Part shown: one piece after another, positions 44,696 through 57,128 of the stretch | Numbering within the stretch: position 1 is the stretch's first letter | Layout: each line of letters opens with the position of its first letter | DNA from: Caryophanales bacterium | GTDB lineage: Bacteria > Bacillota > Bacilli > Bacillales > Bacillaceae_J | NCBI GenBank assembly: GCA_012840465.1 | Contig: DULJ01000059.1 | Span: 1 to 64,000, forward strand | Reading direction: 5' to 3' | Length of the DNA stretch: 64,000 nt | Made by a program: the position numbers and the translations under genes | Notes under the pieces: generated by a model | Told to the model about the DNA's origin: nothing | Databases searched by the model: none | The model's input: the letters and a program-made list of their open reading frames with translations, nothing else

Positions 44696-46015
44696 ATGAG
44701 TGGACAAAAAAATTATCGTATCGAAACATTAGGAATTCATGGTGGATTACAATTAGATGAAGGGACTCGTGCACAAGGAACTGCTATCTACCCTTCTAAT
44801 GCCTATTTATTTAAAGATGCTGATCATGCTGCCAATTTATTCAACTTATCAGAACCTGGCTACATATATACAAGAATCGCTAACCCTACTTGCACGGTTT
44901 TCGAGGAAAGAATGGCTCTATTAGAAGGCGGAGTTGGAGCACTTTCTGTAGCAAGTGGTTCTTCAGCTATCACATTAGCGATTCTAAATATCGCTGGTGC
45001 AGGCGATGAGATTGTTGCAGCATCCAATCTTTATGGTGGAACTTACAATCTGTTTACGCAAACATTACCGAAATACGGAATTACTGTGAATCTAGTTGAC
45101 CCAACAGATCCGGAAAATTTCAAAGCAGCTATCACAGATAAAACAAAAGCGGTTTTCGCTGAAACAATCGGAAATCCAAGCTTACATGTACTAGATATCG
45201 AAGCGGTGGCCAATGTTGCCCATGAAGCCGGTATTCCTTTAATCGTGGATAATACATTTGCTACACCATACCTTTTAAGACCAATCGAATTTGGAGCTGA
45301 TATCGTTGTTCATTCAGCAACAAAATGGATCGGTGGGAATGGCACTACATTAGGCGGTGTCATTGTTGATGGCGGTAAATTTGATTGGAATTCACCGAAA
45401 TTCCCAGGCTTTACCGAGCCAGACCCAAGCTATCATGGCCTTGTCTATGCAGAAGCAATCGGTGCTGCTGCTTATATTATTAAAGCTAGAGTTCAATTAT
45501 TACGTGACATTGGTCCAGCATTAAGTCCATTCAATGCATTCCAACTAAGTTTAGGTTTAGAAACTTTACATGTCCGTATGAAAGAGCATATTGCGAACAC
45601 TAGAAAAGTAGTGGAATACTTACAAAACCATCCAGCTGTGGAGTGGGTACTATATCCAGAGCTTGAAAATCACCCTTCCCATGCTTATGTTTCAAAATAC
45701 TTACCAAAGGGTGCTGGTTCAGTGGTTGTGTTTGGGATTAAAGGTGGACGTGAGGCAGGAAGAACGTTAATTAATAACGTAGAACTTTGGTCACACGTAG
45801 CAAACGTTGGCGATGCTAAGAGTTTAATTATCCATCCAGCAAGCACTACACATTCACAATTAAATGAAGAAGACTTGAAAAAGTCTGGTGTTTCTGAAGA
45901 CTTAATCCGTCTATCCATTGGGATTGAAAATATTGATGATATTTTAGAAGATTTAGAGCAAGCAATTGAAAAAGCAACAGGAGTTACGTCAGGCCTTACT
46001 AGCACTGCAAAATAA
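44696..46015 (+). CDS. metY: O-acetylhomoserine aminocarboxypropyltransferase (sulfhydrylase)
   Basis: This 439-residue PLP enzyme of the Cys/Met metabolism family joins O-acetylhomoserine and sulfide to give homocysteine. It has the PLP-lysine region VHSATKWIGGNGTTLGG (about residue 205-221), the TRIANPTCTVFEERMALLEGG segment, and the C-terminal HPASTTHSQL. The length (about 430) and wording fit the MetY/Cys-D type rather than the shorter MetB/MetC. The ATG at 44696 follows AAGGGG. The S-box leader places it in the methionine regulon. Confidence 0.92.
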   Translation: MSGQKNYRIETLGIHGGLQLDEGTRAQGTAIYPSNAYLFKDADHAANLFNLSEPGYIYTRIANPTCTVFEERMALLEGGVGALSVASGSSAITLAILNIAGAGDEIVAASNLYGGTYNLFTQTLPKYGITVNLVDPTDPENFKAAITDKTKAVFAETIGNPSLHVLDIEAVANVAHEAGIPLIVDNTFATPYLLRPIEFGADIVVHSATKWIGGNGTTLGGVIVDGGKFDWNSPKFPGFTEPDPSYHGLVYAEAIGAAAYIIKARVQLLRDIGPALSPFNAFQLSLGLETLHVRMKEHIANTRKVVEYLQNHPAVEWVLYPELENHPSHAYVSKYLPKGAGSVVVFGIKGGREAGRTLINNVELWSHVANVGDAKSLIIHPASTTHSQLNEEDLKKSGVSEDLIRLSIGIENIDDILEDLEQAIEKATGVTSGLTSTAK

Positions 46016-46121
46016 TAAAAAGATGATTACTCTATGGCAACAGTTCACATTGACATAAAGCGGTTATCGATGCTAAACTTTCAAACATGCTAATATTTTA
46101 ATATAATAAATCTTTTGAACT

Positions 46122-46251
46122 CTTATCAAGAGAGGTGGAGGGATGTGCCCGATGAAACCCGGCAACCGTCAATGGACATGGTGCCAATTCACATAGATGA
46201 GAGAAAGGAATCTACTAAGCCTTTCTGCCCGTCTGCAGAAGGGCTTTTTAT
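46122..46251 (+). ncRNA. SAM-I (S-box) riboswitch upstream of metNPQ
   Basis: CTTATCAAGAGAGGTGGAGG, GATGAAACCCGGCAACC and GGTGCCAATTC are present in the right order and spacing. A 12-bp terminator stem (46217-46228 with 46235-46246) with a T-run follows. It controls the methionine ABC transporter. Together with the leader at 44511 it gives two S-box switches within 1.7 kb. Confidence 0.95.
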
Positions 46252-46332
46252 TAATGGTTCTTTAAGTTGTATTTTAGTATTATAAGTGTTGAAAGGTGTA
46301 TAATAGCATTTGGAAGAAGGTGAACGTTTAGC

Positions 46333-47358
46333 ATGATAACTCTTAAAAAGGTCGAAAAGGTTTTTAAAACAAAAAGTGGAGAAGTTAAAGCCGTTGATCA
46401 TGTTGATTTACAAATCAACCAAGGCGAAATTTATGGAATTATCGGATACAGCGGTGCCGGAAAAAGTACGTTAATTCGCTTGTTAAATAGACTTGAACAA
46501 GCAACATCTGGTTCAGTAGAAGTTGCTGGACAGGATTTGACAAAAATAAGAGGAGCTCAATTGCGAAAAGCTCGTCAGGAAATCGGAATGATTTTTCAGC
46601 ATTTCAATTTGTTATGGTCAAGAACTGTAAGAGAAAACATTGCATTCCCGCTTGAAATAGCGGGTGTGGAAAAAGCTGAACGAATGAAAAGAGTAGATGA
46701 ACTGATCAAGTTGGTTGGTTTAGAAGGAAGGGAAGATGCGTATCCGTCGCAGCTAAGTGGAGGTCAAAAACAAAGAGTTGGGATCGCCAGGGCTTTAGCC
46801 AATCGTCCAAAGGTTCTACTTTGTGATGAAGCAACCTCTGCACTAGACCCACAAACAACGGACCAAATCTTAGACTTACTCGTGGATATTAATAAAAAAC
46901 TAGGGCTAACAATCGTTCTCATTACCCATGAAATGCATGTAATTCGTAAAATCTGCCATAATGTGTCAGTTATGGAGAATGGAAAAGTTGTTGAGCAAGG
47001 GTCTGTTATGGAGGTCTTCCGTAAACCGCAACAGCCGATTACGAAACGTTTTGTTAATCAAGTGACAGAACCAGAGGAAACAAAAGAAACAATTGAACAC
47101 TTATTAAAAAAATATCCGGATGGTCAAGTTATCCAGTTAACATTTGTTGGGGATGACGCCGAGCAGCCGCTGATCAATCAATTAATTCGTAAATTTACGA
47201 TTAATATAAACATTCTTCAAGGTAAAATTTCACAAACGCGAAGTGGTGCATATGGGACATTGTTTATCCACCTTAATGGAAGTCCGAGTGAAATCGAAGA
47301 AGCGATCACCTTTATAAGAAGTCATCAGGTTGATGTGGAGGTGATTGACCATGCTTGA
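46333..47358 (+). CDS. metN: Methionine ABC transporter ATP-binding protein MetN
   Basis: This 341-residue ABC ATPase has Walker A GYSGAGKST (about 38-46), the signature LSGGQKQRVGIARAL (about 140) and Walker B VLLCDEATSALD. A C-terminal NIL (ACT-like) domain from about residue 265 binds methionine and inhibits transport. AGAAGGTG precedes the ATG. The last codons overlap metP by eight bases. The S-box leader and the following permease and binding-protein genes establish D-/L-methionine uptake. Confidence 0.95.
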   Translation: MITLKKVEKVFKTKSGEVKAVDHVDLQINQGEIYGIIGYSGAGKSTLIRLLNRLEQATSGSVEVAGQDLTKIRGAQLRKARQEIGMIFQHFNLLWSRTVRENIAFPLEIAGVEKAERMKRVDELIKLVGLEGREDAYPSQLSGGQKQRVGIARALANRPKVLLCDEATSALDPQTTDQILDLLVDINKKLGLTIVLITHEMHVIRKICHNVSVMENGKVVEQGSVMEVFRKPQQPITKRFVNQVTEPEETKETIEHLLKKYPDGQVIQLTFVGDDAEQPLINQLIRKFTININILQGKISQTRSGAYGTLFIHLNGSPSEIEEAITFIRSHQVDVEVIDHA

Positions 47359-48019
47359 GACATTACTTCCAAATGTAAAATGGCCTAAAATGTGGGAGGC
47401 AACTGTCGAAACATTATATATGACAGGTATTTCAGTAGTTGCTACCTTTATTATTGGAATGTTTCTTGGTTTGCTGCTATTTTTAACTGCGAAGGGAAAT
47501 ATTTGGGAGAATAAGACGGTTAACACGATCGTAGCTGCATTAGTTAATATATTTAGATCGATACCGTTTATTATCCTTATTATATTACTAATTCCTTTTA
47601 CAACGTTTTTAATTGGTACAATGCTTGGTGCGAACGCTGCCTTGCCAGCCCTTATCATTGGTGCAGCACCGTTCTATGCAAGGATGGTGGAAATTGCCCT
47701 ACGTGAAATTGATAAAGGGGTTCTAGAAGCCGCGCGGGCAATGGGGGCAAAAACAAGTACGATCATTTTTAAGGTATTATTACCGGAATCAATGCCAGCG
47801 CTTGTATCAGGGATTACAGTAACTGCAATTGCACTAGTTGGCTATACAGCAATGGCTGGAGTTGTAGGTGCTGGTGGTCTTGGAAACCTTGCCTATTTAG
47901 AAGGATTTCAACGCAATCATAATGATGTTATTATTTTTTCAACTATTTTAATTTTAGTAATCGTGTTTATCATTCAGTTTATTGGTGACGCAGTCACTTC
48001 TAAAATAGATAAAAGGTAA
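47351..48019 (+). CDS. metP: Methionine ABC transporter permease MetP
   Basis: This 222-residue permease has five to six membrane helices and the EAA-type cytoplasmic loop (EAARAMGAKTSTIIFKVLLPES, about residues 125-146) that docks on MetN. The ATG at 47351 lies inside the end of metN behind GGAGGTGA, so translation is coupled. A short hairpin element directly after the stop codon separates it from metQ. In other species the same protein is called MetI. Confidence 0.94.
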   Translation: MLETLLPNVKWPKMWEATVETLYMTGISVVATFIIGMFLGLLLFLTAKGNIWENKTVNTIVAALVNIFRSIPFIILIILLIPFTTFLIGTMLGANAALPALIIGAAPFYARMVEIALREIDKGVLEAARAMGAKTSTIIFKVLLPESMPALVSGITVTAIALVGYTAMAGVVGAGGLGNLAYLEGFQRNHNDVIIFSTILILVIVFIIQFIGDAVTSKIDKR

Positions 48020-48059
48020 GAAAGGCGTAAGCGCCCGTTGCTAGGCGCTGGAGCTAGAT
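48020..48059 (+). repeat. Stop-adjacent hairpin element, copy 3 (metP-metQ)
   Basis: Directly after the metP stop codon comes GAAAGGCGTAAGCGCC, an eight-base loop and GGCGCTGGAGCTAGATA. The stem is AGCGCC/GGCGCT (48030-48035 with 48044-48049). Orientation relative to the gene is the same as in the other copies. It sits inside an operon, so it cannot be a full terminator. Confidence 0.75.
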
Positions 48060-48081
48060 AAAATAATAGGAGGAAAATTAG

Positions 48082-48951
48082 ATGAAGAAATTTTTACTTT
48101 TAGTAACAACACTGTTTGTAGTGTTTGCCCTTGCTGCTTGTGGTGGAGGCAATGCGAAGGAAGATGCAACACAAAAAAATCAAGAAGGTACATCAGAACA
48201 AACTGAAACAACAGAACCTGTAAAATTGGTTGTTGGTGCATCAAGCACCCCACATGCTGAAATTTTAGAAGAGGCAGAACCTCTCTTAGCTAAAAAAGGA
48301 ATTGAATTAAAAATCGTTCCGTTCCAAGATTATATTTTGCCTAATAAAGCGTTAAATGATAAAGAGATCGACGCAAACTATTTTCAACACATTCCATATT
48401 TAGAAGCACAAAAGGAAAAATTCAGCTATGACTTCGTAAATGCCGGCGGTGTTCATATCGAACCAATTGGTATTTATTCTAAAAAATATAAGTCACTTGA
48501 AGAGCTTCCAGAAGGCGCAAAAATTATCATGAGTAACTCGATCCCTGACCATGGCCGCATTTTATCAATGCTTGAAGAAAAAGGTTTAATTAAGTTAAAA
48601 GAAGGCGTTGAGAAAACAACAGCAACATTGGACGATATTGTTGAAAATCCCAAAAAATTAGCGTTCGTGGCTGATGTAGACCCAGGTCTTTTACCACAAG
48701 TGTATAACAATGGTGAAGGGGATGCTGCGTTAATCAATTCAAACTATGCAATAGATGCTGGTTTAGACCCTGCTAAAGACCCAATTGCCGTTGAATCATC
48801 AGAAAACAACCCTTACATTAACGTGATTGCTGTTCGTAGCGGCGATGAAAATCGTGAAGAAATCAAAACTTTAATAGAAGTTCTACAATCAAAAGAAATC
48901 ACTGATTTTATTAATGAAAAATACCAAGGTGCAGTTATTCCTGCTAAATAA
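48082..48951 (+). CDS. metQ: Methionine-binding lipoprotein MetQ
   Basis: This 289-residue NlpA-family solute-binding lipoprotein has a signal peptide ending in the lipobox LAAC (lipidated Cys20), a short Gly/Asn/Thr-rich linker, and a binding domain from about residue 48 (VKLVVGASSTPHAEILE). It captures methionine outside the membrane for MetN-MetP. AGGAGG precedes the ATG. Its expression follows from the S-box leader through metN and metP, possibly tuned by the hairpin in front. Confidence 0.95.
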   Translation: MKKFLLLVTTLFVVFALAACGGGNAKEDATQKNQEGTSEQTETTEPVKLVVGASSTPHAEILEEAEPLLAKKGIELKIVPFQDYILPNKALNDKEIDANYFQHIPYLEAQKEKFSYDFVNAGGVHIEPIGIYSKKYKSLEELPEGAKIIMSNSIPDHGRILSMLEEKGLIKLKEGVEKTTATLDDIVENPKKLAFVADVDPGLLPQVYNNGEGDAALINSNYAIDAGLDPAKDPIAVESSENNPYINVIAVRSGDENREEIKTLIEVLQSKEITDFINEKYQGAVIPAK

Positions 48952-48970
48952 TAAATAAACAGGTATTAAT

Positions 48971-49004
48971 AGGCATGAGGATGCTGCTAACGCTCCTCAT
49001 GTCT
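48971..49004 (+). terminator. Stem-loop after metQ
   Basis: An 11-bp stem with one wobble (48971-48981 with 48994-49004) follows metQ. Only a short T-stretch comes after it, so termination may be incomplete. Confidence 0.6.
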
Positions 49005-49233
49005 ATTTGCGTTTGATTACGCATGTTTTGTCGAATACTACAAAAACTAGAAAGAATAGTGGAAATATACTTTCTAAACATTTTTATATAAAAAGTATTG
49101 TTAACAAAATAACTCATGGTTGATAAGTATTTTCTTTTGGTATAGAATTAGAATGAGAATAGATTGAGAATGAAAGCTCCTTTTACAAAAATCGTTGTAA
49201 ATAAAGGGACTAGTATAATATGGAGGTATGAAA

Positions 49234-50016
49234 ATGTCATCTACTTTATCAATTAAAGATCTATATGTTGAGATTGAGGGGAAAGAAATCTTAAAAGGTG
49301 TGAACCTTGAAGTGAAGGGCGGAGAGATCCATGCGATCATGGGTCCAAACGGAACAGGTAAATCAACCCTTGCCTCATCCATCATGGGACATCCCAAATA
49401 TACAGTAACTAAAGGTAGTATAACATTAGATGGACAAAATGTGCTAGAGATGGCAGTGGATGAGCGGGCTCGTGCAGGCTTGTTTTTAGCAATGCAATAC
49501 CCAAGTGAGATTACTGGTGTTACAAATTCCGACTTTTTAAGATCTGCTATAAATGCACGCCGTGGTGAAGGAAATGAAATTTCATTAATGAAATTTATCC
49601 GTTTAATGGATCAAAAAATGCAATTCTTAGACATGGATTTAAATATGGCGCAGCGTTATTTAAATGAAGGTTTCTCTGGTGGAGAGAAAAAGCGAAATGA
49701 AATTTTACAATTGATGATGCTAGAGCCTAAAATTGCAATTTTGGACGAAATTGACTCTGGTTTAGATATTGATGCGTTAAAGGTTGTTTCAAAAGGAATT
49801 AACGAAATGCGCGGAGAAAACTTTGGCTGTCTAATGATTACCCACTATCAGCGCTTATTAAACTATATTACGCCTGATGTAGTTCATGTCATGATGCAAG
49901 GTCGTGTTGTTAAAACTGGTGGTGCAGAACTTGCTGAGCGTTTGGAAGCAGAAGGATACGATTGGATCAAAAAGGAATTAGGAATCGAAGACGAAACAGT
50001 CGAACAAGAAGCGTAA
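49234..50016 (+). CDS. sufC: Fe-S cluster assembly ATPase SufC
   Basis: This 260-residue ABC-type ATPase works with SufB and SufD in Fe-S cluster assembly. It has Walker A GPNGTGKST (about 34-42), the signature FSGGEKKRNEILQL, and Walker B AILDEIDSGLD. The start at 49234 lies seven bases after GGAGG; an ATG at 49228 is too close to it. It is the first gene of sufC-sufD-sufS-sufU-sufB, with 21 bases to sufD. No upstream repressor site was recognised. Confidence 0.95.
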   Translation: MSSTLSIKDLYVEIEGKEILKGVNLEVKGGEIHAIMGPNGTGKSTLASSIMGHPKYTVTKGSITLDGQNVLEMAVDERARAGLFLAMQYPSEITGVTNSDFLRSAINARRGEGNEISLMKFIRLMDQKMQFLDMDLNMAQRYLNEGFSGGEKKRNEILQLMMLEPKIAILDEIDSGLDIDALKVVSKGINEMRGENFGCLMITHYQRLLNYITPDVVHVMMQGRVVKTGGAELAERLEAEGYDWIKKELGIEDETVEQEA

Positions 50017-50037
50017 TAGTAGTGAGGAGGAATTTTG

Positions 50038-53022
<2,985 letters not shown>

Positions 53023-53066
53023 GAATCAGCTTTTGTCTTACACCCAATTTAGGAGGGGATATTAAG

Positions 53067-54464
53067 ATGGCAAAGAAAATGCCGGAAATCGGCGATTATA
53101 AATATGGTTTTAAAGATAAGGACGTTTCTATTTTTAGATCAAAGCGCGGATTAACAAAAGAAATCGTAACTGAAATTTCTAAAATGAAACAAGAACCCCA
53201 GTGGATGTTAGATTTCCGTTTAAAATCTCTTGATTTATTCTACAAAATGCCTATGCCACAATGGGGCGGGGATTTAAGCGAATTAAACTTTGATGAAATT
53301 ACGTATTATGTTAAGCCTTCAGAGAAGTCCGAGAAATCCTGGGATGAGGTTCCTGAAGAAATTAAGAGTACATTTGATAAACTAGGTATTCCTGAAGCTG
53401 AGCAAAAATATTTAGCTGGGGTATCTGCCCAATATGAATCAGAAGTTGTTTATCATAATATGAAGGAAGACCTTGAAAAACTAGGCATAGTTTTTAAAGA
53501 TACAGATTCTGCATTAAGAGAGAATGAGGATATTTTTAAAAAGTATTTTGGGACAGTTGTTCCGCCTGCCGATAATAAATTTGCAGCCCTTAATTCAGCT
53601 GTATGGTCTGGCGGTTCCTTCATTTATGTACCAAAAGGCGTGAAAGTAGATACACCGCTGCAAGCGTACTTCCGTATTAACTCTGAGAATATGGGACAAT
53701 TCGAACGTACACTTATTATTGTTGATGATGATGCATCTGTTCATTATGTAGAGGGCTGTACTGCTCCTGTTTATACAACACACTCCCTTCATAGTGCGGT
53801 TGTAGAAATTATCGTCGGCAAAAATGCATACTGTCGCTATTCAACCATTCAAAACTGGGCAAATAATGTATTCAACCTTGTTACAAAGCGTACAACGGTT
53901 GATGCGTACGGTACAATGGAATGGATTGATGGCAACATCGGTTCTAAGCTGACAATGAAATATCCAGCTTGTATTTTAAAAGGTGAGGGCGCACGTGGTC
54001 TAACGCTTTCAATTGCAATTGCCGGTAAAGGGCAGCATCAAGATGCAGGTGCAAAGATGATTCACTTGGCACCAAACACATCATCAACCATTGTTTCTAA
54101 ATCAATTTCTAAACAAGGCGGAAACGTCACATACCGTGGCATCGTACGTTTTGGTAAGCAAGCTGATGGCTCCCGTTCAAATGTGGAATGTGACACATTG
54201 ATTATGGATAATAAATCAAAATCAGATACAGTTCCATATAACGAGGTTCATACTGAAAATATCTCGCTTGAACACGAAGCAAAAGTTTCGAAAGTATCAG
54301 AAGAACAACTCTTCTACTTAATGAGCAGAGGTATTTCAGAACAAGAAGCTACGGAAATGATCGTAATGGGCTTTATCGAACCATTTACCCGTGAACTTCC
54401 AATGGAATATGCGGTTGAAATGAATCGTTTAATTAAGTTTGAAATGGAAGGCTCTATCGGCTAA
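53067..54464 (+). CDS. sufB: Fe-S cluster assembly scaffold SufB
   Basis: This 465-residue SufB is the main scaffold of the SufBC2D complex. Characteristic runs are [46 protein letters not shown] and [43 protein letters not shown] lies before the ATG. It is the last gene of the suf operon, 44 bases after sufU, with a strong terminator behind it. Confidence 0.95.
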   Translation: MAKKMPEIGDYKYGFKDKDVSIFRSKRGLTKEIVTEISKMKQEPQWMLDFRLKSLDLFYKMPMPQWGGDLSELNFDEITYYVKPSEKSEKSWDEVPEEIKSTFDKLGIPEAEQKYLAGVSAQYESEVVYHNMKEDLEKLGIVFKDTDSALRENEDIFKKYFGTVVPPADNKFAALNSAVWSGGSFIYVPKGVKVDTPLQAYFRINSENMGQFERTLIIVDDDASVHYVEGCTAPVYTTHSLHSAVVEIIVGKNAYCRYSTIQNWANNVFNLVTKRTTVDAYGTMEWIDGNIGSKLTMKYPACILKGEGARGLTLSIAIAGKGQHQDAGAKMIHLAPNTSSTIVSKSISKQGGNVTYRGIVRFGKQADGSRSNVECDTLIMDNKSKSDTVPYNEVHTENISLEHEAKVSKVSEEQLFYLMSRGISEQEATEMIVMGFIEPFTRELPMEYAVEMNRLIKFEMEGSIG

Positions 54465-54481
54465 ACTAAATATGATTAACG

Positions 54482-54525
54482 ATAACAAGACTCGAGGTTA
54501 TTTCATTAGCCTCGAGTTTTGTTAT
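54482..54525 (+). terminator. Terminator of the suf operon
   Basis: A 16-bp stem with a wobble (54482-54497 with 54510-54525) ends in a T-rich arm. Confidence 0.85.
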
Positions 54526-54530
54526 GGTTT

Positions 54531-54591
54531 GGTGCCTGTCCCCGTGTGGCAGTTGGTACACCAGCAGTGCTGTCAGTAGTGCCTGTCCCCC
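54531..54591 (+). repeat. Two GTGCCTGTCCCC repeats before yunE
   Basis: GGTGCCTGTCCCC (54531-54543) and AGTGCCTGTCCCCC (54578-54591) lie 47 bases apart in the gap after the suf terminator. A related inverted copy, GGACAGACACCC (55438-55449), sits behind yunE, so the gene is bracketed. They may be remains of a small dispersed repeat. Confidence 0.5.
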
Positions 54592-54607
54592 AAAAAGGTG
54601 GTGAAGT

Positions 54608-55423
54608 ATGATGGAATGGATTATTTTGTTTTTGCTAGGGTTGTTTTCGGGTGTTGTTGGGAGTTTAGTTGGTTTAGGTGGAGGTATCATTATTGTTCCA
54701 TCGCTATTGTTCCTTGGCACTTATACAGACTGGATTAGTAATGTAACTCCACAAATTACGGTTGGAACCTCTTCGTTAGTTATTATTTTTACTGGTTTAT
54801 CGTCGACGTTAATGTTTATGAAGCATAAAACAGTCGATTATATCAGTGGTTTACTCTTTTTTATTGGGAGTGCTCCAGGATCAATTATTGGGGCGATGAC
54901 GAACAAGTATTTAAATGCAGAAGAGTTTAGTCTATATTTTGGTCTATTTATGATATTTATTTCGTTTACTTTAATGATTCGGGGGAAATTGAAGCCTGTC
55001 GCCGTTTCTACGAGCCGCTTTAGGATTAGTAGAACAAATGTGGATGTAAAAGGGAATAGGGATACATATGGATTTAATATCTTTTTTGGAATTTTTATAG
55101 CATTTGTCGTTGGATTTTTAGGAGGTATTTTTGGAATCGGCGGAGGTTCATTAATGGTTCCGGCCATGCTGTTAATATTCCGATTTCCTGCGCATATTGC
55201 GGTTGCAACATCGATGTTTCTCATTTTTCTTTCGTCAACGGTTAGTTCATATACCCATTTTACGCTTGGAAATATCGACTGGATGATTGCAATGGCATTA
55301 ATACCGGGAGCCTGGATTGGTGCGAAAGTAGGGGCGATTATAAATCAACATTTAAAAGCTGAAACGTTAGTTAAAGTTTTGCGTGTTACTCTAATTGTGA
55401 TTGGCATCCGATTAATTTTATAA
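54608..55423 (+). CDS. yunE: YunE, TauE/SafE-family permease
   Basis: This 271-residue membrane protein has about eight helices and the TauE/SafE pattern of two glycine-rich repeats (SLVGLGGGIIIVPSLLFL near residue 20 and GIFGIGGGSLMVPAMLLIFR near residue 178). Family members export or import sulfur-containing or organic anions. It lies between the suf operon and yunC, matching the B. subtilis yun order. AAGGTGGTG precedes the ATG. The substrate is not known. Confidence 0.88.
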   Translation: MMEWIILFLLGLFSGVVGSLVGLGGGIIIVPSLLFLGTYTDWISNVTPQITVGTSSLVIIFTGLSSTLMFMKHKTVDYISGLLFFIGSAPGSIIGAMTNKYLNAEEFSLYFGLFMIFISFTLMIRGKLKPVAVSTSRFRISRTNVDVKGNRDTYGFNIFFGIFIAFVVGFLGGIFGIGGGSLMVPAMLLIFRFPAHIAVATSMFLIFLSSTVSSYTHFTLGNIDWMIAMALIPGAWIGAKVGAIINQHLKAETLVKVLRVTLIVIGIRLIL

Positions 55424-55451
55424 TCCTTGAAGGAAAGGACAGACACCCATA

Positions 55452-55494
55452 CACATCCTTTCATTTATCATAAATTGATAATGGAAAGGATGTG
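55452..55494 (+). promoter_or_regulatory. Long hairpin overlapping the yunC ribosome binding site
   Basis: CACATCCTTTC (55452-55462) pairs perfectly with GAAAGGATGTG (55484-55494). A further 6-bp stem lies inside (55465-55470 with 55476-55481). The 3' arm contains the only AAAGGA-like ribosome binding site before yunC, so folding would hide it. Confidence 0.55.
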
Positions 55495-55502
55495 GTATTG
55501 GG

Positions 55503-55805
55503 ATGATTAATACAGAGCTTATTACGATAAATGATCACCAATTTACAGCTATTACAATTGCGCTGCCGAAAACGAACTTTATGGCGGTGACAAGCGAAAA
55601 AGGATATATTATGTGCGGTGCTTTAGATGTCGCTTTATTGAATGAAAAGCTGAAGGAAAGAGGGATTATTGCCGCTAGGGCAGTTGGGGTTCGGACGATT
55701 GAACAGCTGTTGGAAGCCCCGCTTGAATCCGTTACGTTCGAGGCGGAAAACCGCGGTATTACTGTTGGCATGAAAGGCAAGGAGGCTTTGCTTAAAATGA
55801 TCTGA
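55503..55805 (+). CDS. yunC: YunC, DUF1805 protein
   Basis: This 100-residue protein of the DUF1805 family is the B. subtilis YunC counterpart. The run VTSEKGYIMCGALDVALLNEKLKERGIIAARAVGVRTIEQLLEA is typical, with a Cys in MCGALD. No function is established. The ATG lies about twelve bases behind AAAGGA, a rather long spacing, and that site is in a hairpin. It is a single gene with its own terminator. Confidence 0.85.
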   Translation: MINTELITINDHQFTAITIALPKTNFMAVTSEKGYIMCGALDVALLNEKLKERGIIAARAVGVRTIEQLLEAPLESVTFEAENRGITVGMKGKEALLKMI

Positions 55806-55817
55806 AATGCTTGAATG

Positions 55818-55856
55818 AAGTGTCTGATACTTACCCCAGGCACTTTTCTTTTTTTT
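55818..55856 (+). terminator. Terminator of yunC
   Basis: A 9-bp stem (55818-55826 with 55837-55845) is followed by a long T-rich tail. Confidence 0.8.
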
Positions 55857-55980
55857 TAAAACCCTCCTTTTTCCTTATCGGCAAAATTCGATAAAATTCT
55901 ATTGCTCTCGACTAAACTTTGGTATGATAATAATCAGTGAGAAGTATTACCTTTAAGTTAGATAGGGGAATGGTAGTCTT

Positions 55981-57105
55981 ATGAGATTATTATCAACTAG
56001 GTCATTACAAAAGAATATGACACTTGCCAAACCTATCTATAACGGAAAGGGACAGGTATTGGTAAGTGAGGGAGTGCCACTTACTCCTCGAATAATCGAT
56101 CGTCTTCTTGAGTTAGGAATAACATACGTTTACATAAGCGATCCTTTTACAAATGATATTGATCTAAAATCGCCAATTTCGGAAAGAACTAAAAAGGAAG
56201 CTGTTCAGACGATTGAGCAAACATTTGAGATTGTAAAAAAAAGAAAATCACTTTCCGATGTATTTCTTTTCGAACAGCTTGGTAAAAAGTTTTCATTTGT
56301 TGTTCAAGATATTTTGGAACAAATAAAAAATCATAAAGATGTCATTTCGTTATTATCTGAAGTGTCGGCTTATGATCATTACATATTCACACATTCATTG
56401 AATGTTACGATATACAGCCTCGCACTCGGTGTAGAACTGAAGCTGCCTGAGCGGAAGCTAGAAGAGATTGGAATGGGAGCGATGCTTCATGATGTAGGAA
56501 AGATGCTCGTTCCATATGAAATTTTGACGAAGCCAGGGAAATTAACAAATGAAGAATTTTATGTGATTCAGAAGCATGCTGAGGATGGCTTTAATATTTT
56601 AAGGAATGTACCTAATTTGCCGTTAGTTGCGGCTCATTGTGCGTACCAGCATCATGAGCGGATGGATGGAAGTGGATATCCAAGGTCATTAGTTGGGGGA
56701 GATATTCATTATTATAGTCGGATCCTGGCGATTACGGATGTATATGATGCTGTAACATCCAATCGGGTGTACCGACAAGCGTTGCTGCCACATGAGGGTC
56801 TGGAAATTTTATATGCCGGTGCAGGAACGAAATTTGATTTAAATATGATTGAAGCCTTCCGAAGGTCTATTGCCGCCTATCCAACGGGGTTATCGGTTCA
56901 TCTAAATGATGGCCGAAAAGGGATTGTTATTAGACAAAATACCGGCACAAGTGATAGACCGGTGCTTAGAATTATTGAAGATAATGGCGCCCGTGTCGAA
57001 ACACCATATGAATTAGATTTAATGAAAGAACTCGCCGTGATTCTTGTTGAAACCGATACAACCTTATTAGGAAAAAATGAAATAGTCCCGCCTAAACAAA
57101 CATAG
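55981..57105 (+). CDS. HD-GYP domain protein, probable c-di-GMP phosphodiesterase
   Basis: This 374-residue cytoplasmic protein has an N-terminal region of about 120 residues without a clear family and an HD-GYP domain (about 128-310). The HD motif is in GAMLHDVGKMLVP, and the GYP-type motif is in HHERMDGSGYPRSL. Both metal-binding sets look intact, so hydrolysis of cyclic di-GMP is likely. A C-terminal beta-rich stretch follows. It lies between yunC and yunB, where B. subtilis has yunD, a metallophosphatase. The next gene begins 23 bases on, so it may be co-transcribed with yunB. Confidence 0.9.
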   Translation: MRLLSTRSLQKNMTLAKPIYNGKGQVLVSEGVPLTPRIIDRLLELGITYVYISDPFTNDIDLKSPISERTKKEAVQTIEQTFEIVKKRKSLSDVFLFEQLGKKFSFVVQDILEQIKNHKDVISLLSEVSAYDHYIFTHSLNVTIYSLALGVELKLPERKLEEIGMGAMLHDVGKMLVPYEILTKPGKLTNEEFYVIQKHAEDGFNILRNVPNLPLVAAHCAYQHHERMDGSGYPRSLVGGDIHYYSRILAITDVYDAVTSNRVYRQALLPHEGLEILYAGAGTKFDLNMIEAFRRSIAAYPTGLSVHLNDGRKGIVIRQNTGTSDRPVLRIIEDNGARVETPYELDLMKELAVILVETDTTLLGKNEIVPPKQT

Positions 57106-57128
57106 ATTGTTGTTAAGGGGGGATTTTT

